Shown piece after piece: positions 1 to 4,650 of a stretch of 5,036 nt of DNA (positions within the stretch are counted from its first letter, which is position 1; the number at the start of each line of letters is the position of its first letter). The notes below the pieces were generated by a model. It was not told the DNA's origin. It saw only the letters and a program-made list of their open reading frames with translations, and did no database searches. Source of the DNA: an uncultured Desulfovibrio sp. (GTDB lineage: Bacteria; Desulfobacterota; Desulfovibrionia; Desulfovibrionales; Desulfovibrionaceae); contig CAMLXE010000155.1 in assembly GCA_946490455.1 (NCBI GenBank), positions 1-5,036 of the forward strand. The letters run 5' to 3'. Both the position numbers and the translations under genes were made by a program.

Positions 1-789
1 GATCTCATGGAGGCAGAGCTTTTCGGCTATGAAAGTGGTGCCTTCACCGGTGCAAAATCCGGTGGAATCAAGGGAAAATTTGAACTCGCCAACAAGGGAA
101 CCATCTTTCTGGATGAAATAGGAGAACTCCCCCTTCCCATGCAGGCCAAGTTGCTGCGTGTTCTGGAAAGTGGTGAAATACAGAAGCTGGCTCACCGTGG
201 GACCCTGCATTCCGACTTCAGGCTTATTGCGGCAACCAACAGAGATCTGAAGCAGTGTGTAGAAAATGGTACTTTTCGGGAAGACCTGTACCACCGGCTG
301 AATATTCTGGAACTGCGGGTTCCTCCTCTCCGGGAGCGCCGTGGAGACATTCCGCTGCCGGCACAGCATTTCATTGAATCGCATGCGGGAGGCAAACGCG
401 CCAGACGGATACAGATATCCAATGAATTGTATCGCTTTTTTGGTTTGTATCCCTGGCATGGCAATATTCGTGAGCTGAAAAATGTCATTACGTATGCATT
501 GTTCACCCTGGAAGAAAATGAATCCATCCTCTCAACAAGTCACCTCCCCGAACGCCTGCTCAGAGAGCTGTCCAATGAACAGACCAGACATGACCAGCCT
601 CTGCCGGGACCGGACAGCCTGAAGCTGGACGAAATCAGCGCTCAGGCCGAGAAGGAGGCTCTTCTGGAGGCTCTTTCCAGTACAAACTACAATAAGACTC
701 TGGCTGCGCGCGTTCTTGGCATCTCCAGAAACAAGCTGTATAAAAAAATACACAAATTTAATCTGTTACTTCCTAAAAGCACTTTTTGA
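1..789 (+). CDS. sigma54-dependent transcriptional activator (NtrC-type AAA+), 5' end outside window
   Basis: This is a bacterial enhancer-binding protein: it remodels sigma54-RNA polymerase at -24/-12 promoters using ATP. The reading frame is open from base 1, so the N-terminal sensor domain and Walker A lie outside; 262 residues are visible. Seen in order: ELFGYESGAFTGA, holding the sigma54-contacting GAFTGA loop (nt 37-54); Walker B GTIFLDEIGEL (about nt 97-129); FRLIAATNRDL; the arginine-rich segment FREDLYHRLN; LRERRGDIP; and PWHGNIRELKNVI (sensor II). The C-terminus has a Fis-type helix-turn-helix (TLAARVLGISRNKLYKKI). All AAA+ landmarks within the window are intact, so nothing suggests a pseudogene. 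The next gene on the same strand carries a -24/-12 promoter, making it a natural target; this is inference. The effector cannot be read because the sensor domain is missing. The ATG at 7 is internal, not the start. Confidence 0.96.
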   Translation, partial: DLMEAELFGYESGAFTGAKSGGIKGKFELANKGTIFLDEIGELPLPMQAKLLRVLESGEIQKLAHRGTLHSDFRLIAATNRDLKQCVENGTFREDLYHRLNILELRVPPLRERRGDIPLPAQHFIESHAGGKRARRIQISNELYRFFGLYPWHGNIRELKNVITYALFTLEENESILSTSHLPERLLRELSNEQTRHDQPLPGPDSLKLDEISAQAEKEALLEALSSTNYNKTLAARVLGISRNKLYKKIHKFNLLLPKSTF

Positions 790-797
790 CACAAAAG

Positions 798-826
798 CTC
801 CCGCGGTTCGCAAACAGCCGCCGGAG
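798..826. other. imperfect dyad just after the activator gene
   Basis: The arms CTCCCGCGG (798-806) and CCGCCGGAG (818-826) pair as 4 bp, a C-C mismatch, then 4 bp, around an 11-nt loop. No T-run follows on the + strand, so it is a poor terminator for the activator gene. Read on the - strand it is followed by CTTTTG, so it might stop antisense transcripts. Weakly supported. Confidence 0.3.
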
Positions 827-896
827 ATGGATCAGGTGTCTTCCAGTACCGGCATCTGCGCCTCCCCGCCATGTTGATTGTCTCTGCCTCCTTTCT

Positions 897-963
897 CTGC
901 ACACCATGCCAGCCTCTTCCTATGGACAAAAACCGTCTTGTGCAGTGGAGGCATTCTCTCCAC
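897..963. promoter_or_regulatory. candidate enhancer (upstream activating) dyads
   Basis: Two inverted repeats are visible. CTGCACA (897-903) pairs with TGTGCAG (939-945). GTGGAG (945-950) pairs with CTCCAC (958-963) around a 7-nt centre. The second is centred near 954, about 130 bp upstream of the expected transcript start near 1082, a normal distance for a sigma54 enhancer-binding protein. The Fis-type domain of the activator encoded just upstream would bind such dyads. Assignment as its binding site is inference; short dyads also arise by chance. Confidence 0.35.
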
Positions 964-1054
964 ACTTTCTGCTGATGCGTCTGACTGCCTTTCCAGAGCA
1001 GCCAGCAAGTACTGGGCTTTCTCCGGCCACAAGAAGACATCCTATCTCTCCGAC

Positions 1055-1071
1055 TTGGAATATTTTTTGCT
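1055..1071 (+). promoter_or_regulatory. sigma54 (-24/-12) promoter for the DUF169 gene
   Basis: The sequence TTGG-N10-GCT has the invariant GG (1057-1058) and GC (1069-1070) separated by exactly 10 nt, as sigma54 requires. The -12 box is a full TTGCT and the -24 box starts TTGGAA against the consensus TTGGCA. Transcription would begin about 12 nt after the GC, near 1082, leaving a leader of about 20 nt before the ATG at 1103 and its ribosome-binding site. The sigma54 activator gene immediately upstream supports the call. A sigma70 reading (TTGGAA as -35) fails for lack of a good -10 box. Confidence 0.7.
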
Positions 1072-1102
1072 GGTTTTATGGTAAAACCATAGGGAGAGTC
1101 AG

Positions 1103-1873
1103 ATGATCTACGCCGAACTGAGTGCTTTTCTGATGCGGGAACTTCGTCTCATGCATGCCCCGGTTGGTATGCGTTTCTTCTTCGATCAAAAACAGCTGGA
1201 AGATGTTAAGGCAACACAGAGCTTCTATTCTCCGGTCAAGCCGCTCACCTTCTGTCAGGCTGAACTTGGGGCACGCATGGAAGGAATTCCAGTGCTGCTG
1301 GAAATGGACAAACTGTGGTGTCAGGGAGCCAGACTTGTCTTTTCTCTCCGAGAAATGGAAGAGAAGGATATTGGACGGCACCGTAAATTCTGTACAGATG
1401 AACAGCAGGCCAAACATTTTGTTGCGAGCAAGCCTCGTTTCAGAACCAGTCTGCTGGCCGTGGCCCTGAATCCACTGGAGCTCCAGCCAACCCCGCCTGA
1501 CATTGTTCATTTCTGTTGTGACAATATGCAGGCCTATCATCTTCTGAACGACTGGATGGCCATTCGCGACGTCCATCCGCTTCGACCAGCCCTCTATGTC
1601 AATTCAGCCATTTGTGGTGGAAGCGTATTTGCCTTTGTAGAAAGGCAGGCCAATCTGACTCTGGCCTGTGCCGGCAGCTACAACTCCGGAAAAATGGAAC
1701 GGGGTGAAATCAATGTCATGATTCCCGGGGAAGACCTTGAAGCCATGGTGTTGCGGATGCAGCAACGGATAAGGGAAACCGGAGGCATTTCTCTTACCAG
1801 ACAGGGGCACCCCTTCCCGGGAGCCGACATCTGTCAGAACTGTCCCCTTATTGCCTTCAAAAAGAACTCCTGA
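1103..1873 (+). CDS. DUF169 (COG2043) family protein
   Basis: The predicted protein of 256 aa resembles the DUF169 family, whose biochemical role I do not know. Family-like features: an N-terminal PVGMRFFFD segment (about 20-28), TFCQAELGARMEGIPV (49-64), a second Cys with WCQGARLVFSL (72-82), a central PPDIVHFCCDNMQAYHLL (131-148), and a SAICGGSVFAF stretch (168-178). It is Cys-rich: C51, C73, C97, C138, C139, C171, C189 and a terminal pair C244-x-x-C247 (ICQNCPL), so metal or Fe-S binding is possible but unproven. No signal peptide or membrane segment is seen; a cytoplasmic location is likely. The start at 1103 is supported by GGGAG with a 7-nt spacer. The gene appears monocistronic, between a sigma54-type promoter and a strong terminator, and probably responds to the activator next door. 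The family match is from memory of its conserved blocks. Confidence 0.82.
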   Translation: MIYAELSAFLMRELRLMHAPVGMRFFFDQKQLEDVKATQSFYSPVKPLTFCQAELGARMEGIPVLLEMDKLWCQGARLVFSLREMEEKDIGRHRKFCTDEQQAKHFVASKPRFRTSLLAVALNPLELQPTPPDIVHFCCDNMQAYHLLNDWMAIRDVHPLRPALYVNSAICGGSVFAFVERQANLTLACAGSYNSGKMERGEINVMIPGEDLEAMVLRMQQRIRETGGISLTRQGHPFPGADICQNCPLIAFKKNS

Positions 1874-1878
1874 ATAGA

Positions 1879-1904
1879 AAACGGGCCCATATCCGGGCCC
1901 GTTT
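1879..1904. terminator. bidirectional intrinsic terminator between convergent genes
   Basis: The arms AAACGGGCCC (1879-1888) and GGGCCCGTTT (1895-1904) form a perfect 10-bp stem around a 6-nt loop. It starts 5 nt after the DUF169 stop codon. The + strand exit has TTTCG, and the - strand exit has the longer TTTTCTATTC. It can therefore end both the DUF169 transcript and the long - strand operon that finishes at 2026. Confidence 0.9.
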
Positions 1905-2025
1905 CGTACATCCTGTCTGTTCAGGATTCCCAATGCTGCCAGCAGGTGAACCAAGGATACAACAACGCCTTTTGAGCCGCGGTCCTATGTCCCCATCCCA
2001 TCAGGCAGCGGAACAGAACTGGTCA

Positions 2026-2646
2026 CTACCTCTGAAGGCGGCAATGCTGTTCAGCCTCATCCAGTGTCTGAAAGCCATACTGCCGTACCTGATTCAGAAG
2101 ATTCTCTTCTGCTTCACTCCTTCCCTCTGCAACTCTTTTCATTGTAGCCTTGTAGTACAGGGCCACAGTCCGTGGAGAATAGGTTTTCAGTTCTGCCCGG
2201 GTATAGGTTTCTACGGAAGGGAATCCATTCTGGTCGTCCTCCGTATGAATAGGCCGGCTCCGATCCCCCAAATGGGGATATTTCCGGTTCAGCTCCTCCT
2301 TCCAGCGGACATGACAGGCAACAATTTCCTCAATCTGAGCGGCCTGCTTGCTGTCAACAGGAGGAAGAACTCCCGCAATGCGGGCATATTCATCGGGAAA
2401 GGTAGTTTCCATCATGCGGGCATACTTTTCCGTCATAAGGTTCCGCTCCTGCTCTCTGGCCAGGCGCAGATCCTCAAGATAACTTTCCAGCAAGTCCTCA
2501 TCCCAGGCTTCATACTGACTGGTACGCATGATCCGGAATGTTTTCGGATCCATCTGGCAGGCAGCCTTGCCACCCTCATTGTTCACTCCAGAAAACATGG
2601 GCCACTCAATCTCAATAATGGCATCGATCAGTTCTTTCTTATGCAT
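2026..2646 (-). CDS. DUF4125 family protein
   Basis: The 206-aa product matches the DUF4125 family as I remember it; its function is unknown. Visible family blocks: ELIDAIIEIEWPMF (5-18), VNNEGGKAACQ (21-31), TFRIMRTSQYEAW (36-48), ESYLEDL (54-60), NLMTEKYARMME (69-80), an RWKEEL segment near 114-119, and TYTRAELKTYS (147-157). Conserved acidic, Trp and Cys-Gln residues suggest an enzyme or ligand-binding fold, but no catalytic motif is recognised. No signal peptide or membrane helix is seen. The chosen ATG at 2646 has GGAGG with a 6-nt spacer and overlaps the end of the upstream TPR gene by 8 nt, so coupling is likely. A longer frame reaching 2754 is open but would overlap the TPR gene by over 100 nt. 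It is the last gene of the operon, ahead of the terminator at 1879-1904. Confidence 0.85.
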   Translation of the reverse strand: MHKKELIDAIIEIEWPMFSGVNNEGGKAACQMDPKTFRIMRTSQYEAWDEDLLESYLEDLRLAREQERNLMTEKYARMMETTFPDEYARIAGVLPPVDSKQAAQIEEIVACHVRWKEELNRKYPHLGDRSRPIHTEDDQNGFPSVETYTRAELKTYSPRTVALYYKATMKRVAEGRSEAEENLLNQVRQYGFQTLDEAEQHCRLQR

Positions 2647-3451
2647 TTTTGTCCTCCCGGAGAACCTCACGGCATGCCGCCAGCTTTTCACGAAATACGG
2701 CCATGCCTTCGGCATCCTCCTGTACACCAAGTCTGGCGTAGAGTTCCAGCGCACGAGTCAGCAGACTTTCCGCGTCCTTCCAGTTTTCCAGTTCGGCTTC
2801 GGCCAATCCGGTATGACCAAGTGAGGCCGCAGCCATTTCATGTTCTCCCAGCAGTTGAACCTTGATTTCCGTAGCTCTTCGATAAAAATCAACGCCTTCT
2901 CTTTTTTCTCCGCAAACGGTTCTCAATTTTCCAAGAGCATCCAGACAGCCCGCAACCTGAAGGGAAACAGAACCATAAATCTTTTCCCAGGCCTGCATGG
3001 CCTGTCGGGTCAAATCCTCAGCCTCAGCCAGACGCCCCAGCTGGTAGGCTCCGGAAGACAGGAAAAAGGCTGCCGTAGCGGTCTGATCAGCGTCCAGCCC
3101 ATATAGGGAAACAAGATTTTTCAGTGCCCCACGGCCGATCTCCATACCCGTTGTCACATCTCCAAGAGCAATCAGAGAACGGGAAAGCAGGACCATGGTC
3201 CTTGTTGTCAGTGGGTCCTCCATTCCTCGTGCGGCAAACAGAAGCTCCCAGCTTTCCTGCAAACGAGAACTTGCCGCGGCATAGGATTCCTGAAGGAAAA
3301 GACAGGTGCCGGCACCAAACAGCGCAGTTCCCCGCTCCGTTTCCGTCAGGTGTTCCATGTGACAGAGTTCGTCATACAGTTTTTCTGCCTGTTCCACATG
3401 TCCCTGATGCATCAGGGTTTCTGCCAACTGTATCTGTTCAGTACTGTTCAT
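2639..3451 (-). CDS. tetratricopeptide-repeat (TPR) protein, probable partner of the DUF4125 protein
   Basis: The 270-aa protein is almost entirely helical repeats. Typical TPR spacing is seen in the first repeat (QLAETLMHQGHVEQAEKLYD, residues 8-27). Later come longer kinesin-light-chain-style repeats at about 42-residue period, marked by LYG (116-118), IYG (158-160) and LLGEH (200-204), each preceded by an A-x-E or A-x-x-W helix. TPR proteins are protein-binding scaffolds; no enzyme motif, signal peptide or membrane segment is visible. The ATG at 3451 lies inside the end of the third HesB-like gene (14-nt overlap) and lacks a clear Shine-Dalgarno, suggesting coupling. An in-frame ATG at 3484 would add 11 residues with no TPR character, so it is less likely. 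Its 3' end overlaps the DUF4125 gene by 8 nt. The two products probably work together (inference). Confidence 0.87.
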   Translation of the reverse strand: MNSTEQIQLAETLMHQGHVEQAEKLYDELCHMEHLTETERGTALFGAGTCLFLQESYAAASSRLQESWELLFAARGMEDPLTTRTMVLLSRSLIALGDVTTGMEIGRGALKNLVSLYGLDADQTATAAFFLSSGAYQLGRLAEAEDLTRQAMQAWEKIYGSVSLQVAGCLDALGKLRTVCGEKREGVDFYRRATEIKVQLLGEHEMAAASLGHTGLAEAELENWKDAESLLTRALELYARLGVQEDAEGMAVFREKLAACREVLREDKNA

Positions 3452-3755
3452 AGGAGGCACTCTGGGAGACGGACGGCAGACCATGCCTGTCCGTCACAAT
3501 GTAAAAGATATGAGTACGGCCGCGCATGTCAAGAAAATCCCGATCTGCAACGAAAGGCAGTCCATTACAATCTGCTGTTTCGTCATTTTCTTCCTGTTCA
3601 TCAAGGCCTATCCGAAGCTCATATGTGGCGTTGTCATAACTGCCTCTTCGGGTTTCCCTGATGCGAAATACAGCACGCGGATTTTCCCTGCGCTCTCTCT
3701 GAAGAATCGCGCATAGCTGCCTGTAGGCCGTACTGGTCAAAAGGACTCGCAGCAT
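3438..3755 (-). CDS. third HesB-like paralog, lacking the Cys/Sec ligand
   Basis: The 105-aa product is homologous to the two genes upstream: it keeps AVFRIRET (28-35), YELRIGLDE, NGLPFV and the closing HGLPSVS. The active-site stretch is changed: VGGG-U/C-KS in the paralogs reads RGSYDNA here, with Asp at the Cys/Sec position. The Cys-rich C-terminal tail is also absent, so Fe-S or metal binding in the A-type manner is unlikely; a structural or regulatory role is possible (inference). The start at 3755 is chosen by alignment with the paralogs' MLE start. It has no visible Shine-Dalgarno and sits 5 nt after the T-tract of an intrinsic terminator. A longer frame from 3845 would read through that terminator and is unlike the paralogs. 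The frame is intact and its motifs are kept, so it is probably a real gene. It overlaps the TPR gene by 14 nt. Confidence 0.78.
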   Translation of the reverse strand: MLRVLLTSTAYRQLCAILQRERRENPRAVFRIRETRRGSYDNATYELRIGLDEQEENDETADCNGLPFVADRDFLDMRGRTHIFYIVTDRHGLPSVSQSASYEQY

Positions 3756-3760
3756 AATAG

Positions 3761-3794
3761 AAAAAGGACGGCATCGGATAGTCCGGCGCCGTCC
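3761..3794 (-). terminator. intrinsic terminator inside the operon
   Basis: On the - strand, GGACGGC (3794-3788) pairs with GCCGTCC (3772-3766). A G-U and a C-A step follow, then an inner CGGA/TCCG helix closes on a CTA loop. TTTTTCT follows at once. This is a textbook Rho-independent terminator lying between the Cys HesB-like gene and the third paralog. It should lower, not necessarily abolish, expression of the third paralog, TPR and DUF4125 genes, which show no other obvious promoter. Confidence 0.8.
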
Positions 3795-3829
3795 GGTAAA
3801 GGCATTTTCAAGAGAAAATCGCCGGAATT

Positions 3830-4171
3830 TCAGGACAGAGAACATTTGCCAGCTGAGCAGGAACAGGTTTCACCCTGTACTTCGGAACGCACGCTGGGCA
3901 TGTTATGTTCATCCACCATAATGCTGTATTTGAGGCCATAGGAGTCGATCACGTCATTACTGACCACAAAGGGCAATCCCTCAATCTGAATTTCCTGTTC
4001 TTCATCTGGGTCTTCACGCTCATCGAGACTCACACGAAGCTCCACACGACTCTTGCAGCCTCCACCCACCTTGGTTTCACGGATGCGGAAGACAGCATCT
4101 TCGCTCTGTTCTTCCTGCATCAATTCCTTGAATTTTGCCACGACTTCGGGTGCAATGGTAATTTCCAGCAT
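3830..4171 (-). CDS. HesB-like protein, Cys form (probable Fe-S or redox accessory protein)
   Basis: The 113-aa product resembles HesB/IscA-related small proteins that handle Fe-S clusters. It begins MLEITIAPEVVAKFKEL, carries AVFRIRETKVGGGCKS with Cys39 at the first ligand position of the HesB fold, then ELRVSLDE, a very acidic stretch (EREDPDEEQE), and GLPFVVSNDVID. It ends in a Cys-rich tail, CSCSAGKCSLS, standing in for the C-x-C of classical A-type carriers. About 80 of the first 94 residues match the upstream selenoprotein copy, and the DNA is also very alike, so the pair arose by tandem duplication. The start at 4171 has AGGA 4 nt upstream. It is the third of six genes in an operon headed by a glycyl radical enzyme (in this window). 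Role in cluster supply or thiol redox chemistry for that enzyme or its activase is inference. Confidence 0.88.
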   Translation of the reverse strand: MLEITIAPEVVAKFKELMQEEQSEDAVFRIRETKVGGGCKSRVELRVSLDEREDPDEEQEIQIEGLPFVVSNDVIDSYGLKYSIMVDEHNMPSVRSEVQGETCSCSAGKCSLS

Positions 4172-4210
4172 TGTATCCTGTCCTCATCTTGCAGAGCAGG
4201 ACCTGTCCCT

Positions 4211-4229
4211 CATCCCGAGTTTTTCTCAG
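4211..4229 (-). other. small hairpin between the Sec and Cys HesB-like genes
   Basis: On the - strand CCTGAG pairs with CTCGGG (one T-G wobble) around an AAAAA loop. No T-run follows, so it is not a terminator. It may be an mRNA processing or stability element, or chance. Confidence 0.3.
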
Positions 4230-4240
4230 GAATGACCTGG

Positions 4241-4579
4241 TCAGGACAGGGAACAGCTCCCGCCGGCTTCGGACGAACAACCACCCTGCGCAGCACTGAC
4301 GCTTGGCATGCTATGTTCGTCCACCGTGATTGAATATTTGAGGCCGTAGGAATCGATGACATCATTACTGACCACAAAGGGCAGTCCATCGACCTCAATC
4401 TCCTGTTCTTCATCCGGGTCTTCACGTTCATCAAGGCTCACACGGAGCTCCATGTGGCTTTTTCATCCACCACCTACTTTTGTCTCGCGAATCCGGAAGA
4501 TAGCGTCTTCGCTGTCCTCCTCTTCCAACAATTCCTTAAATTTTGCAGCCACTTCAGGGGCAATGGAAATTTCAAGCAT
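4241..4579 (-). CDS. HesB-like selenoprotein with in-frame TGA (Sec39)
   Basis: The gene is 113 codons (112 aa) with a TGA at codon 39 (4465-4463). Read through, it gives IFRIRETKVGGG-Sec-KS followed by ELRVSLDE, the acidic stretch, GLPFVVSNDVID and a Cys tail (CSSEAGGSCSLS). The TGA aligns exactly with Cys39 of the paralog immediately downstream; about 80 of the first 94 residues are otherwise identical. HesB-like proteins with Sec at this Cys are an established selenoprotein family, linked by homology to Fe-S cluster handling. A 7-bp hairpin starts 7 nt after the TGA. Both sides of the TGA keep family motifs in one frame, which argues against a pseudogene. The ATG at 4579 has AAGGA upstream with a 9-nt spacer. 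Ordinary gene callers would report only a 70-residue fragment starting at 4453, or miss it. The gene follows a glycyl radical enzyme by 71 nt. Function in redox or cluster chemistry for that enzyme is inference. Confidence 0.9.
4439..4456 (-). promoter_or_regulatory. bacterial SECIS-like hairpin downstream of the Sec UGA
   Basis: The mRNA stretch CACAUGG-AGCU-CCGUGUG forms a 7-bp stem (six Watson-Crick pairs, one U-G) capped by a 4-nt loop with G at its second place. The loop starts 13 nt after the UGA, close to the spacing of bacterial SECIS elements. The stem can extend below through GC/GC with a bulged A. SelB binding to such a hairpin directs Sec insertion. In the Cys paralog the same position (4048-4031) pairs with five wobbles out of seven. 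Confidence 0.72.
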
Positions 4580-4604
4580 ATTCTTTCATCCTTGTGTGTC
4601 GAAA

Positions 4605-4640
4605 GGCAGGAGCCCTCGGAGGCCATTGAAGGCTCCTGCC
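4605..4640 (-). terminator. strong hairpin after the glycyl radical enzyme gene (attenuator or processing site)
   Basis: On the - strand GGCAGGAGCC (4640-4631) pairs perfectly over 10 bp with GGCTCCTGCC (4614-4605) around a 16-nt loop. Only TTTC follows, so termination should be partial. It starts 10 nt after the enzyme's stop codon and ends about 25 nt before the selenoprotein ATG. It would let the enzyme be made in excess over the accessory proteins, or protect the 3' end of its mRNA after processing. Confidence 0.6.
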
Positions 4641-4650
4641 GATTAAGGGA

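Larger units (their letters stand above)
790..1102. other. 313-bp intergenic regulatory region
   Basis: No convincing gene lies here. The short frames that cross it have no recognisable protein character and run out of the activator gene or into the DUF169 gene. What it holds: an imperfect dyad near 798-826, inverted repeats at 897-945 and 945-963, and a sigma54-type promoter at 1055-1071. The length and layout (dyads roughly 120-180 bp upstream of a -24/-12 promoter) fit an enhancer-dependent control region for the DUF169 gene. Confidence 0.7.

Noticed and set aside
786..1106. Open frame of 106 aa in the gap between activator and DUF169 gene
   Set aside because: It overlaps the activator's stop and the DUF169 start, has a composition unlike a protein, and covers the sigma54 promoter.
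1076..1576. Open frame of 166 aa on the - strand
   Set aside because: It is antisense to the DUF169 gene, which has a ribosome-binding site, promoter and recognisable family blocks.
1933..2865. Open frame of 310 aa on the + strand
   Set aside because: It is antisense to the DUF4125 and TPR genes, has no family character, and crosses their overlap; the - strand proteins have clear motifs.
3905..4333. Open frame of 142 aa on the + strand
   Set aside because: It is antisense to the Cys HesB-like gene and crosses the gap to the Sec copy; no family features.
4241..4453. A 70-residue gene starting at the ATG at 4453
   Set aside because: It lacks the conserved first half of the family and has no ribosome-binding site; the true start is at 4579 with TGA read as Sec.
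4463..4465. TGA as a nonsense mutation, pseudogene or sequencing error
   Set aside because: The position equals the conserved Cys, family members with Sec here are known, both flanks are intact in one frame, and the stem changes strengthen a SECIS-like hairpin. Error is not strictly excluded.
3830..4579. Long direct DNA repeat as a mobile or CRISPR-type element
   Set aside because: The repeat is the tandem duplication of the two HesB-like coding regions; no terminal repeats, spacers or transposase are present.
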